Source: Ardenticatenaceae bacterium (GTDB lineage: Bacteria; Chloroflexota; Anaerolineae; Promineifilales; Promineifilaceae). Taken from it: a stretch of DNA of 64,000 nucleotides. A model generated the notes under the pieces. The model was given only the letters and a program-made list of their open reading frames with translations, had not been told where the DNA came from and searched no databases. This document shows, one piece after another, positions 31,831 to 40,679 of the stretch. Position 1 is the first letter of the stretch. Every line of letters begins with the position of its first letter. A program made the position numbers and the translations under genes. The stretch spans positions 1-64,000 of the forward strand of contig JACKCD010000005.1 of assembly GCA_020634215.1 (NCBI GenBank), given 5' to 3'.

Positions 31831-33351
31831 TTATGCTTCCCCCACCGCCTTCACCCGCACCCGCGTGGCGTTGGAGGGGAGATAGGCGAGGGGGACATCG
31901 TAAATGTCTACAATTTCCACCGTGCCGGGGCGTGCGCCAGCGGCGATGGCGCGGTCAATCGCTTCCGCTTTGGCTTCGTCCAGCACCGCCTCGCGGCTGC
32001 GGCTGCTGATTTCAAACACGCGGTCTACTTCGCCGGAAATTTGGGCAATGGCCGCGCCGACGGCGTTGGCAACGTCGTAATGGTCGGGGCGGTGGACGTG
32101 TGAAGCCCCTTTGAGGCTATCGCCCAGCAAGATGGAGCCGCCGCCCACCAAAATGACGGGCTGCGCCGCGCCGGTCAGCTTCATCCGGTCAATGGCATCT
32201 TCGACCATTTGCTGGATGGTGGCGCGGGCGGTGGTGACGGTAGCGGCATCGAGCGTGGGTTTGCGATGCCCCACCTCAGCCATGCCGGCCGCCACAGCAA
32301 TGTCAGTCGCGGTCAACGTTGAGCCACCAAAGCAAAGGGCTTCGCTGGGCAGTTGGTAGCCGACGGATTGGGGGCCAACCAAACGGCCGTTTTCCCCCAC
32401 CAAACTCCCGCCTCCCAGCCCAATCGAAAGCACGTCGGGCATGCGAAAGTTGGTACGCACGCCGCCAATTTTGACCGCCACCGACGCTTCGCGGGGGAAG
32501 CCAGAAACCAACGCCCCCACATCGGTGGTCGTGCCGCCGATGTCCACCACCATGCCGTCTTTGAGACCAGAAAGGAAGGCCGCGCCGCGCATGGAATTGG
32601 TGGGGCCGGAGGCAAAGGTGAAGACGGGGAAGCGGCGGGCGTGGTCGGCGGTCATGATGGTGCCGTCGTTTTGGGTGAGATAAACGGCCGTTTCCAGCCC
32701 CAAACCCACCAACGCCTGCTCAAACGCCGTAATGGTACGCTCGGCCAGCAGACGCAGACTGGCGTTGAGAATCGTCGCATTTTCCCGTTCCAGCAGCCCC
32801 GTGCGCCCCACCTCGTGCGACAGGGTGATGGTGGCGTGGGGAATGATTTGGCGCAGCAGTTCGGCTGCTTGCTGCTCGTCATCGGCCTGCACGGGAGAGA
32901 AAATGCCGGTGATGGCGATGTCGCTAATGCCCTCGGTGGCGATTTGCTCCCCCACGCGGCGGATTTCGTCGGGGTTGAGCGGGCTGAGTAAACGGCCGTC
33001 AAATTCCCGCCCGCCGTGGCACAAAAATGACGGCGTGCCGGTGACGGCGTGCAAATCATCCGGCCAATCTACCTTGGGCGGAATGGCGGCTCCGGCAGGG
33101 AGGCAGAGGCGGACGGCGGCCACGGGGGCGAGTTCGCGCCGCTGCACGACGGCGTTGACGAAATGGGTGGTGCCAATCATAACGGCCGTTATTTGCCCCG
33201 CTTGTGGCAAAAGCTGCCGCAGCGCCGTGGTAATACCCGCCGAAACGTCGGCCGTGGTGGGGGTTTTGACCCCAGCCAGCACCTTGTCGCCTGCCATGAG
33301 GACGGCATCGGTGTTGGTGCCGCCTACGTCAATGCCTATTCGTTGCATCAT
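31831..33351 (-). CDS. Hydantoinase/oxoprolinase family protein
   Basis: This 506-residue ASKHA-fold protein carries an N-terminal phosphate-binding loop GIDVGGTNTDAV. GTTHFVNAVVQR and VVDIGGTTTDVGAL (near 264) follow, then IGLGGGSLV and VGGGSILLGD. Family members open cyclic amides such as 5-oxoproline or hydantoins using ATP. The protein is shorter than HyuA-type subunits (~690), as is usual for the DUF917-linked branch. Its ATG overlaps the TGA of the upstream LURP-one gene, and the DUF917 gene follows 5 bp downstream. The substrate is unknown. Confidence 0.9.
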   Translation of the reverse strand: MMQRIGIDVGGTNTDAVLMAGDKVLAGVKTPTTADVSAGITTALRQLLPQAGQITAVMIGTTHFVNAVVQRRELAPVAAVRLCLPAGAAIPPKVDWPDDLHAVTGTPSFLCHGGREFDGRLLSPLNPDEIRRVGEQIATEGISDIAITGIFSPVQADDEQQAAELLRQIIPHATITLSHEVGRTGLLERENATILNASLRLLAERTITAFEQALVGLGLETAVYLTQNDGTIMTADHARRFPVFTFASGPTNSMRGAAFLSGLKDGMVVDIGGTTTDVGALVSGFPREASVAVKIGGVRTNFRMPDVLSIGLGGGSLVGENGRLVGPQSVGYQLPSEALCFGGSTLTATDIAVAAGMAEVGHRKPTLDAATVTTARATIQQMVEDAIDRMKLTGAAQPVILVGGGSILLGDSLKGASHVHRPDHYDVANAVGAAIAQISGEVDRVFEISSRSREAVLDEAKAEAIDRAIAAGARPGTVEIVDIYDVPLAYLPSNATRVRVKAVGEA

Positions 33352-33842
33352 TGGGTAGAACGGCCGTCTTCATCATGAAGAACCAGGTCAATCACCACCA
33401 CCGTTGCCAAAATAGCTATGTCATCCTCGCCATCGAGAATATCCACGCCATAGGTGTCGGCCCAGCTCCAAAACTTTTTGGAGACGGTGGCAACCACCTG
33501 CTTTTGCCGCACAAAGGTATATTCGCGCTCCCAAAAACTGCCGGTAATGGCATAATCATTGGGGCCAGGCACATCCAGGGTAAATTGGCTGCGGAACCAG
33601 GAAAATTCCTTGATGATTTCGGCAAAAAGCTGCCCATCCTTGTACAATTCATACTTGGGCATAAAGGTAAAGAGCTTTTGCGAAATGGTCGCCAGTTCAC
33701 GCCCTGACATGTCCTGAAAAGATAGTTGATCGCCCCAGGAGAAAGGTTTCCCTTTGACCTGGTACACAGCTTGCTGGTTAGCGTTGTAAATGTTAAAGCT
33801 GTCGGTGAAACTCCACATTTTTTGTTTGAGTAAGTAACGCAT
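33348..33842 (-). CDS. LURP-one/YxjI-related protein
   Basis: This 164-residue protein shows the repeating beta-strand pattern of the Tubby-like LURP-one fold: MRYLLKQKMWSFTDSFNIYN, VKGKPFSWGDQLSFQD, LATISQKLFTFMPKYELY, and FWEREYTFVRQKQVVATVSK. The family is found in plants and bacteria; bacterial roles are undefined, and lipid binding has been proposed. It lies first in a three-gene operon and overlaps the hydantoinase gene by 4 bp, which is an unusual partner. No signal peptide or catalytic motif is visible. Confidence 0.85.
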   Translation of the reverse strand: MRYLLKQKMWSFTDSFNIYNANQQAVYQVKGKPFSWGDQLSFQDMSGRELATISQKLFTFMPKYELYKDGQLFAEIIKEFSWFRSQFTLDVPGPNDYAITGSFWEREYTFVRQKQVVATVSKKFWSWADTYGVDILDGEDDIAILATVVVIDLVLHDEDGRSTQ

Positions 33843-33931
33843 GGCAGAAGATTAGCGGCATTTGGGCTGGCTGGCAAAAAAGAGTGGTCTTTAGCAAATG
33901 GTGTTGGCATAGGAACATTCGTATTCTGTTT

Positions 33932-34002
33932 AGTAACAAGTTGCAAGTGGCAGGTAACAGGTGTCTCTGGCAACAGCCACCTGCAACTTGTAACTTGTTA
34001 CT
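33932..34002. repeat. Intergenic hairpin repeat, family AACAAGTTGCAAGTGGCA
   Basis: The arms AGTAACAAGTTGCAAGTGGC plus AGGT and the complement of ACCTGCAACTTGTAACTTGT plus TACT match at 22 of 24 positions. A relative is at 63537-63592. It lies between the divergent LURP-one and enoyl-CoA hydratase genes. Confidence 0.85.
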
Positions 34003-34049
34003 CGCACCTGTTGTCTAGCACACTATTTGGTGATGAATCAAAATGAGGA

Positions 34050-34841
34050 ATGATGAATAGTTACAACAACTGGCTTTTTGACGTGACTGACCGGGTGGCA
34101 ACGTTGACGCTAAACCGGGCGGAGAAAATGAACAGCATTACGCCGGAGGCTTTGCTGGAGCTGCGGGAGTTGGTGGGGGTGATTAACGGCCGTTCTGACA
34201 TCTGGGCGGTGGTGGTTGCCAGCGCGGGCGACCATTTTACGGTGGGGGTGGATGTCAGCGCCATCGGCATGATGGTGGGGCAAGAGCCGGAAACATACCG
34301 GCAAAATTTGCGTGACCTACAAGATTGCCTGGATCAGTTTGAGGCGTTGACCAAGCCGACGATTGCCCAAATTCGCGGCTATTGTCTGGGTGGGGGGATG
34401 ATTTTGGCCTGCTGCTGTGATTTTCGCGTGGTGAGCAAAACGGCCGTTTTTGGCCTACCCGAGGTCAAACGCAGCATTGGGGTCATCATGGGGACGCAGC
34501 GGATTACGCGGGTGGCGGGGCTGGCGGCAACCAAGGAGATGACGCTGCTGGCGGAAAATTTTGGCGCGGAGCAGGCGCAGCGGTATGGGTTGGTGACGCA
34601 GTTGGTAGCGGATGAGGCGTTGGAAACGGCCGTTTCTGACCTGGCAAACAAATTCCGTAGCTTGCCGCCCCGCGCCGTGGGCGTTGCCAAACGGATTATT
34701 GACGAAGGCTACAGCATGACGGTGCGCGAAAGCCAGGATTTGGAGATTGAGGCGCAACAGGCGTTGCTCAACAGTGCCGATTTTCAGGAAGCGGTTGCCG
34801 CCTTTTTTGCCAAACGGCCGCCGCGCTATACGGGGCGGTAA
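34050..34841 (+). CDS. Enoyl-CoA hydratase/isomerase family protein
   Basis: This 263-residue crotonase-fold protein has LTLNRAEKMNSITPEALLEL at the start and an oxyanion-hole segment HFTVGVDVSAIG. RGYCLGGGMILACCCDFRV, the second half of the oxyanion hole, and a C-terminal FFAKRPPRYTG follow. The first catalytic-Glu region (GLPEVKRSIGVIMGTQ) contains a Glu, consistent with hydratase or delta-isomerase activity on acyl-CoAs. Two adjacent ATGs (34050 and 34053) follow TGAGG. It stands alone, 8 bp from a convergent histidine-kinase pseudogene. Confidence 0.9.
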   Translation: MMNSYNNWLFDVTDRVATLTLNRAEKMNSITPEALLELRELVGVINGRSDIWAVVVASAGDHFTVGVDVSAIGMMVGQEPETYRQNLRDLQDCLDQFEALTKPTIAQIRGYCLGGGMILACCCDFRVVSKTAVFGLPEVKRSIGVIMGTQRITRVAGLAATKEMTLLAENFGAEQAQRYGLVTQLVADEALETAVSDLANKFRSLPPRAVGVAKRIIDEGYSMTVRESQDLEIEAQQALLNSADFQEAVAAFFAKRPPRYTGR

Positions 34842-34849
34842 AAGGTGCG

Positions 34850-36232
34850 CTACGCTGCCGGTGGCGTGGCTGGCAGCAGCACCGTGAATTCACTGCCCTG
34901 GTTGAGGCCGTCGCTGTGGACGGTTACGGTGCCGCCAAAGGCGTTGACAATGCGCTGGACGATGTTTAGCCCCAAACCCAATCCGCGCCGCGTTTCGATG
35001 TTGCTGCCCCGGAAAAAGAGGTCGAAAATGCGGGCTTGTTCTTCGGGCAAGATGCCGATGCCTTGGTCGGTGACACGGAGGAGAAAACGGCCGTTTTCCA
35101 ACCCAAACGCCACCTGGATGGGTGAACCAGATTCTGAAAACTTGAGCGCATTGGTAAACAAATTCATGACAATGCGGTGTACAAGCCGGTAATCCAAGAA
35201 AACCTTGTCATCCAACTCCAGGTAATCAAACGTCACGTTGGAATGCAGAGCCAAGCCATCCAACAAATCGGTTTGCAGGCGATGGCATAAGCTGGAAAAG
35301 GGGATCGCTTCCCGATTTAACGCTATCTCATCGCTGCTGTTGACAAACAAAATATCCTGAAGCATATCGCTCATGTAGAAAATTTGCTCTTTGATCGCGC
35401 CCTGGTATAGGGCAATTGCATACTCTTAATTTATGCTTCATCTACTGCCTAACCAATGTCATTTCGACGAGTCCGCGAGGAGAAATCCCGTTCCCGTTGC
35501 CAAATAAGAGCGGGATTCCTCGGGGGACCTCGGAATGACATGTTTTATAGGGCGAGTATGCAATCGCCCTACGCCCTGGTATCTTGCGCTTTGGGTAGTT
35601 GACAGTTTATTCCGATACTCGGTTAGCAGATCGGCCGACATACTGATGATATGCAGCGGCGTGCGGAACTCGTGTGATATGTTGTTGATGATACTGGTTT
35701 TCATCTGCTGTAGCTGCGTCTCTTTTGCCAGCGACTTCTCCAACTGCGCCGCCAAATTTTGCTCCCGTTCCAGCGAGCTGTTGAGCGCTTCCGTTCGTTC
35801 CGCCACCTGGCGCTCAACATCGTTATATGCAGTTCGCAAAGCATTTTGCGCCTGCTTTCGTTCATGCACCTCTTCCTCTAAATCAATGGCTTGCTTCCGT
35901 ATTTGAGTATTTAAAATCCTTTGATCTCTGATCCAGCCAAGTCCAATGCTGACTAACGTCTAGGCACCGTTGCCCAAAATGTGCGTGAGCGGTTCGTTAT
36001 AGTCAGCATGGGTCACATTAAAGAGGAGAATGTTGATCGGCAACCCAATCAACAAATAAAGGAAGCCACCTGGTACCCCCATGAGCCAGCCAAATGCCAC
36101 TGCGGGGATGATATTAAAGCCAGCAGCGTATAAAGTTAAAGATGGCGGGAAAAGCAGGAAGATGAGCACGTAAAGCAGCATACTGCCTAAGGCGGTGAGC
36201 AAGCGAATACCGGTAGCTCTTTTGATTGTCAT
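34850..36232 (-). pseudogene. Disrupted membrane sensor histidine kinase (TAG nonsense plus MITE insertion)
   Basis: Three pieces on one minus-strand frame reconstruct a single kinase. From 36232 there are three hydrophobic segments (IRLLTALGSMLLYVLIFLLF and others) ending at a TAG (35960-35962). Beyond it the same frame continues TLVSIGLGWIRDQR and a coiled coil (RKQAIDLEEEVHERKQA). HisKA follows with NISHEFRTPLHII. At 35408-35581 a 174-bp insertion interrupts the gene and adds a stop. Removing it joins RYQG to AIKEQIFYMSDMLQD in frame. The rest is HATPase_c: FTNALKFSESG, DQGIGILPEE, GLGLGLNIVQR. Both lesions would have to be repaired for function. No response regulator is nearby. Confidence 0.88.
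35408..35571. mobile_element. 164-bp MITE-like insertion with terminal inverted repeats and 10-bp target duplication
   Basis: Ends are TAGGGCAATTGCATACTC (35408) and GAGTATGCAATCGCCCTA (35571), inverted repeats with one mismatch over 18 bp. The host sequence CGCCCTGGTA is present on both sides (35398-35407 and 35572-35581), a perfect 10-bp target-site duplication. Inside, another long imperfect inverted repeat runs from TGTCATTTCGACGAG near 35457 to CTCGGAATGACA near 35541. No open reading frame encodes a transposase, so it would be mobilised in trans. It is a recent insertion, since the duplication is unmutated. Confidence 0.88.
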
Positions 36233-36309
36233 GTTAGGGAGATCTCACTTTTTAGCATGTAGCGCAGACCATTATACGAGGCAGGGTTACAAAAACCATT
36301 TCAATGATG

Positions 36310-37029
36310 TTAAAAGTAGCGGCGGAGTGACGGCAGGGAATGGCGGTAATGGTAGCTGATTTGCTCGCGGCTGTAGCGGTGCTGGGGGGCGATGGGGCAG
36401 GCCAGCCGCGCCAGGCATTGGTCGGCGCAGGGGGAGGTGGGGGCGAGGCGATGCTGGGCGCAGGCGGAGAAGTTGATGGGTTGGGTGGGATGAACGGCCG
36501 TTACCGGGCACCCACCCACACACGGCTTGGCCTCACAGCTATCACACGGCCGCTGGCCGTATTCCATTGTGGTGACAGGCAAAGGTGCGTTCAGCAAAAC
36601 GGCCGTTCTGTAGGCAAACCACAGCCCATAAACAGGGCTAATGCCAATGCCCAGCGGCGATGGCTGACTCCACCCGGCCAGTTCACCCAGCCGACCCAGC
36701 GGCACGGGGTAGTCGGTGCCGGGGTAGAGGCGGAAGTGGGGCGGGTTGTGGAGATAGTTGCGCAGGAAAACGGCCGTTTTTTCCCAGCTAAAGGTGTCAA
36801 TGGGGTCGGGGATGGCGGCAGAAACGGCCGTTTGCACATTTTCCCACAGCCGTTGCCCCCCGTGCCCAACCAGCAGCAAACGGGGAAAATCAGCCAGCGG
36901 TACGCCACTTGCCAGTAGCGGTGCGCTCACCTCCGGTGGCAGCGCAGCGCAATCTAGCACCGCCAGCAAATTTAACCCCTGCGTAGCTAGAAACGTTCGT
37001 CCCTCTGTCAATAAGGTTGTTGTGTTCAT
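36310..37029 (-). CDS. Cysteine-rich iron-sulfur (ferredoxin-like, QueG-related) protein
   Basis: In this 239-residue protein the C-terminal half has two cysteine clusters, CDSCEAKPCVGGCP and ACAQHRL followed by PCADQCLARLACP. Together these can bind two [4Fe-4S] centres, in the style of the ferredoxin module of epoxyqueuosine reductase and reductive dehalogenases. The N-terminal half (LLVGHGGQRLW, FLRNYLHNPPHFRLYPGTDY) resembles the cobalamin-independent remnant of such proteins. There is no signal peptide. It starts 9 bp after a DUF2891 gene and is likely co-transcribed. Its exact redox role is unknown. Confidence 0.75.
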   Translation of the reverse strand: MNTTTLLTEGRTFLATQGLNLLAVLDCAALPPEVSAPLLASGVPLADFPRLLLVGHGGQRLWENVQTAVSAAIPDPIDTFSWEKTAVFLRNYLHNPPHFRLYPGTDYPVPLGRLGELAGWSQPSPLGIGISPVYGLWFAYRTAVLLNAPLPVTTMEYGQRPCDSCEAKPCVGGCPVTAVHPTQPINFSACAQHRLAPTSPCADQCLARLACPIAPQHRYSREQISYHYRHSLPSLRRYF

Positions 37030-37038
37030 TTTTGGTTG

Positions 37039-38076
37039 CTAGGCCAACCCTGCTTCAGTGAGCAGATAAATGGCAAAGGAGGCCAGCCAGTGGTCGCCCA
37101 TGTAATCGCCGCTAAACACATAGCCCAGACCAGCCTCGGCATGGCGGCCGGCCGACTCTTGCAACACCATGCGCCGTGGGTCGTTGGGGTTGGGCAGGGC
37201 GTGGGCAATGGCGTGCATGGCCCAGGCGCGGCTGAGGTTTAGCCCCGCTAGATGCACCAGTGCCCCGTCGTGGATGTCTGACACCGTAACCGGGGTAAGC
37301 AGGTTGCCGCAGTCGCCGCTGGCTAACCCTGGCAGAAAGCGACCCAGCCAAGTACTAAATTCGTTGGCTGGCAAAATACGGCGCATGAGGTCGGCTTCGT
37401 TAAACCCTGCCGAGAAAAAGTCATGGCCGGACGGTTCGTAAGCGACCGGGTAGGCTTGGTCGGCGGCGTAAAAGGCCAGGCTTTTGGCAACAACCAGATC
37501 CGCCAGAGCTGCATCGCCCACGGTGCGGGCATAGTCGAGAATTTGGCCGAGGGGAAAGGCAGATTCGGGGTGGAAGCCGCAGCGAATGGGCCAGGTTAGG
37601 CGCGGGAGGTAGCTGTGGATGTGGCTGACAATGATTTGGGCAAGCGGCTGCATGTTGGCTGCCCACTGCTGCCCGTCGGCATCGTCCCAACCATGCAGCT
37701 CAAGGGCAAGGCGCAAGGTCCACGCCCAGCCATACATGCGCTCAAAGCTGGGGCGGGCAGCCAGGTAGCCGGCTTCGGCCTGGAGTTTGGGGGCGGTAAA
37801 TTGGTGGTTGAGGAGGGCGCGAACGGCCGTTTCTGCCCCATACAGCTTCAACAACCGCACCAGCAGCCAATGACTGTGCACCGCCGAATGCCAGTCAAAG
37901 CAGCCATAGAAAACCGGGTGCAGTTGGCGCGGCAGAGGCGGCGGGTCGGTATTAGCCACCACCAGCCCCGGCGCATAGGGGAATTCACGCTGAATGCCCA
38001 CCATCGCCTGGTTGGCAAAGGCGGCTACCTGCGCCTCGTCTAATGGTTGTCCAATTTGGAGAAAGCTGGTGCTCAT
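37039..38076 (-). CDS. DUF2891 family protein
   Basis: The protein has 345 residues. Family-typical segments are FYGCFDWHSAVHSHWLLVRLLKL near the start, YGWAWTLRLALELHGWDD, GFHPESAFPLGQILDYAR and YPVAYEPSGHDFFSAGFNEADLMRRIL. The pattern of paired Trp/His in an all-helical protein suggests an (alpha/alpha) toroid. The family is uncharacterised. It heads a two-gene unit with the iron-sulfur protein 9 bp downstream. The intergenic DNA upstream holds an AACGGCCGTT copy at 38107. Confidence 0.85.
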   Translation of the reverse strand: MSTSFLQIGQPLDEAQVAAFANQAMVGIQREFPYAPGLVVANTDPPPLPRQLHPVFYGCFDWHSAVHSHWLLVRLLKLYGAETAVRALLNHQFTAPKLQAEAGYLAARPSFERMYGWAWTLRLALELHGWDDADGQQWAANMQPLAQIIVSHIHSYLPRLTWPIRCGFHPESAFPLGQILDYARTVGDAALADLVVAKSLAFYAADQAYPVAYEPSGHDFFSAGFNEADLMRRILPANEFSTWLGRFLPGLASGDCGNLLTPVTVSDIHDGALVHLAGLNLSRAWAMHAIAHALPNPNDPRRMVLQESAGRHAEAGLGYVFSGDYMGDHWLASFAIYLLTEAGLA

Positions 38077-38240
38077 GGTGAGATGTCCTGTTTGTAAGGG
38101 CGATTAACGGCCGTTTGTCCGCACCGTTGTCAATGGATCGTAACCCATTCGCTGCACGATGCCAAAACGCATTCATAAAGAGCCAGTAAAGCTGTTATAA
38201 TCGGGTCGCTGAGCAACCCCATATAATCGAGGAGGTGTTT

Positions 38241-38924
38241 GTGTATATTCTCATCGTCAATGAAGACCCGTTGGGACGAGACCTGGCGGCAACGCTGGTG
38301 CGGGGCGGGCATGAAGTGGCCTATCTTGACCCCGAAGAGGAATACTGCAACCTGATTGCGGCCGAGTTGGGCTGTTTGGTGATCAACGGCGAGACGACCA
38401 ACATCAACGTGTTGCAGGAAGCGGGGATTGAGCGAGCCGATGTGGTGGTGGCGTTGCACCAGAAAGACATCAAAAACATCATGGTGGGGATTTTTGCGCG
38501 GCAGTTTGCCGTGCCGCAAATTATGGCGCGGCTGCGGCAGCCGCATTACGCTTCGGCATATGAACTGGCGGGGATTGACCATGTCTTTAGCGAGTTCGAT
38601 TTTTTGCTCAACAAGATCATCATTGCCATTGAAGACCCGCACGTGAAGCAGGTGATGAAGCTGGGAAATGGGGAGATCGAGATTGCGTCGCTGGATTTGG
38701 TAGCAGATTCGCCGCTGGTCGGCCGGCCGATTAGCGCGGTGTGGGAGCATCGAGAGTACCCCAACAAGGCGTTGGTGTTGGGGCTAATCAAGGCGCGGGA
38801 TCAGGCAATGCATTTACCCCGTGAGCAGCCTATTGTCGAAGCAGGCGACAATCTGATTGTGGTGGGGTTGCCGGAAGATGTTCACCAAATTAGTGCTTAT
38901 ATCAACAATCGGCGGCGCTGGTAG
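38241..38924 (+). CDS. trkA: TrkA-type K+ channel/transport regulator (RCK_N-RCK_C)
   Basis: This 227-residue cytoplasmic protein binds NAD(H)/nucleotides and gates TrkH. The Rossmann RCK_N half spans ~1-120 (YILIVNEDPLGRDLAATLVR in place of the usual GxGxxG, then ERADVVVALHQKDIKNIMVG). The RCK_C half spans ~140-222 (ADSPLVGRPISAVWEH, then EAGDNLIVVGLPEDV). The start is GTG 38241 because GGAGG sits 5 nt upstream; GTG 38235 would overlap that site. The glycine loop is non-canonical (NEDPLG), so nucleotide preference may differ. The stop codon is immediately followed by the trkH start. GCTGTTATAAT at 38191 is a likely -10 region. Confidence 0.92.
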   Translation: MYILIVNEDPLGRDLAATLVRGGHEVAYLDPEEEYCNLIAAELGCLVINGETTNINVLQEAGIERADVVVALHQKDIKNIMVGIFARQFAVPQIMARLRQPHYASAYELAGIDHVFSEFDFLLNKIIIAIEDPHVKQVMKLGNGEIEIASLDLVADSPLVGRPISAVWEHREYPNKALVLGLIKARDQAMHLPREQPIVEAGDNLIVVGLPEDVHQISAYINNRRRW

Positions 38925-40439
38925 ATGATGATGGATGCCCGAACACAACCGTGGCGACGGCGGTTGCTGCTGGTGCTGGCCTATCAGGCTCCTGTGTCGC
39001 TGGCGTTGGGGTTGGCGCTGCTGCTGCCGCTGCTGTTTGCGACGTGGGAAGCGCAGGGATTGCCAGCCTGGCTGGAAACGCGCAGCTATTTGCTCCCGGC
39101 GTTGGTGTGTTTGGCGTTTGGTGTGGCGGTACGCTGGCGCTTGGGGGAGGTGACGTGGAGTCTAACGGGCACAGAATCGCTGCTGGTAACAACGGCCGTT
39201 TGGCTAACCACTGGCTTCATCGGAGCCATGCCATTTGTGCTTCTGCTTGCCACGCCGCCCGTAGACGCGCTGCTGGAAAGCGTAAGTGGCTTTACCACGG
39301 CGGGAACAACAATGCTGACGGGGCTGGACACCATGCCCACTTCGATCATTGTTTGGCGCAGCCTCATTCAGTGGCTGGGGGGCATGGGGGTGCTGCTGAT
39401 TGTGCTGATTGTGGGGCGGGCGCAGGGGAGCAGTGCCAACTCGCTGCTGAGTGCTGAAGGGGTGAAGATTAGTTCGGGGCGGCTGTCGTTAAATTTTGCA
39501 AAAGCGGCCGTTCGTTTTATCCAAATTTATGTCGTCCTAACGCTGCTGCAAACCATTTTAACCACCCTCTTGGGTATGTCGCTTTTTGACAGCCTATCCC
39601 ACGCCATGACCACCGTTGCCACCGGTGGCTTCTCCCCCCACGACGAAAGCATTGCCTTTTATCGCAACCGCCCAGATGTTTACCCCCTCTATCCCGCCAT
39701 CGAATTTGTGCTGTCTATTTTTATGCTGGCTGGCGGCACCAACTTTTACGTACTCTATCGGTTGGGCAAAGGGCAGTTGGCGGCACTGTGGGATGGGCTG
39801 GAGATGCGGCTGCTGTGGCTGGTGGTGGGGGGTGCAACCTTGCTGGCGGCGTGGAATGCGTGGTCGCTGTTGGGTGGCCGCCTGGCCGATTGGCTGTTAC
39901 GCAGCTTTTTTGAGGTGGCCTCTCTAGTTTCCACCACGGGTTATGAGATCACGGCGACGGGAACGTTTCCGCTGGAGGCAAAGGAGTTGTTTTTGTTGCT
40001 AATGATCATTGGCGGCTGCGCGGGGTCAACGGCCGGAGGGATCAAGCTGATCCGGCTGGGGATTTTGGGCAAGTTTATGGCGCATGAGATTCGGCTGCTC
40101 CGATCTTCGCCCCATACCGTGCATGTGCCAACCATTGACGGCCGGCCGATTTCTGATGGCAACTTTCGCCAATCTATTTTTATCCTGCTCCTTTGGCTGG
40201 TTTATCTGGCCGTGGGTGGTCTCATCATCACCTTGGTTGCCCCTCACCTGGCAATTGCCGATGCTTATTCCACCGTGTTTACGGCGATTGGTGTTTTTGG
40301 CCCCAGCTTTATTCCTGTTGACCAGGTTATTGCCCTGCCCATTGTGGCAAAAGTGGTGTTTATCATTGGTATGTTGGCCGGCCGTTTGGAAATCATCCCC
40401 CTGCTTGTTTTTTTTAACCTGGCCGCCTGGCGCAGATAA
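38925..40439 (+). CDS. trkH: TrkH family potassium uptake membrane protein
   Basis: This 504-residue ion-translocating subunit has four pore loops. Selectivity-filter glycines are in SGFTTAGTTMLTG, TVATGGFSPHD, STTGYEITATG and a diverged fourth repeat near AIGVFGPSF. About ten membrane segments surround them. The conserved GCAGSTAGGIKLIR between filters 3 and 4 is typical of TrkH/KtrB. The start is the first of three successive ATGs, abutting the trkA stop codon. Together they form a complete K+ uptake system in one operon. Confidence 0.95.
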   Translation: MMMDARTQPWRRRLLLVLAYQAPVSLALGLALLLPLLFATWEAQGLPAWLETRSYLLPALVCLAFGVAVRWRLGEVTWSLTGTESLLVTTAVWLTTGFIGAMPFVLLLATPPVDALLESVSGFTTAGTTMLTGLDTMPTSIIVWRSLIQWLGGMGVLLIVLIVGRAQGSSANSLLSAEGVKISSGRLSLNFAKAAVRFIQIYVVLTLLQTILTTLLGMSLFDSLSHAMTTVATGGFSPHDESIAFYRNRPDVYPLYPAIEFVLSIFMLAGGTNFYVLYRLGKGQLAALWDGLEMRLLWLVVGGATLLAAWNAWSLLGGRLADWLLRSFFEVASLVSTTGYEITATGTFPLEAKELFLLLMIIGGCAGSTAGGIKLIRLGILGKFMAHEIRLLRSSPHTVHVPTIDGRPISDGNFRQSIFILLLWLVYLAVGGLIITLVAPHLAIADAYSTVFTAIGVFGPSFIPVDQVIALPIVAKVVFIIGMLAGRLEIIPLLVFFNLAAWRR

Positions 40440-40679
40440 AACCCACGAGAGTGTCAAAAAGGTGTCATTACGGTGGCGGATACACAGAATCTCTAGTAGC
40501 CCATCTTGGCAGAGTGTGTATAATATGCCCCACTTACCGTCGAATATGGGCATTGTTGATTTACTGCTGATAATGACACTGGGTAACATTTGGGCGACAA
40601 GGCCGCGCTTTTGGTGAAAAACCGGGTCTGAACATCCACACCGTGCAACAAAGCAGGGTGATTTTTACAGGAGGAGAGG

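Noticed and set aside
38130..38750. 206-codon minus-strand frame over trkA
   Set aside because: Antisense shadow of a clear RCK-domain gene.
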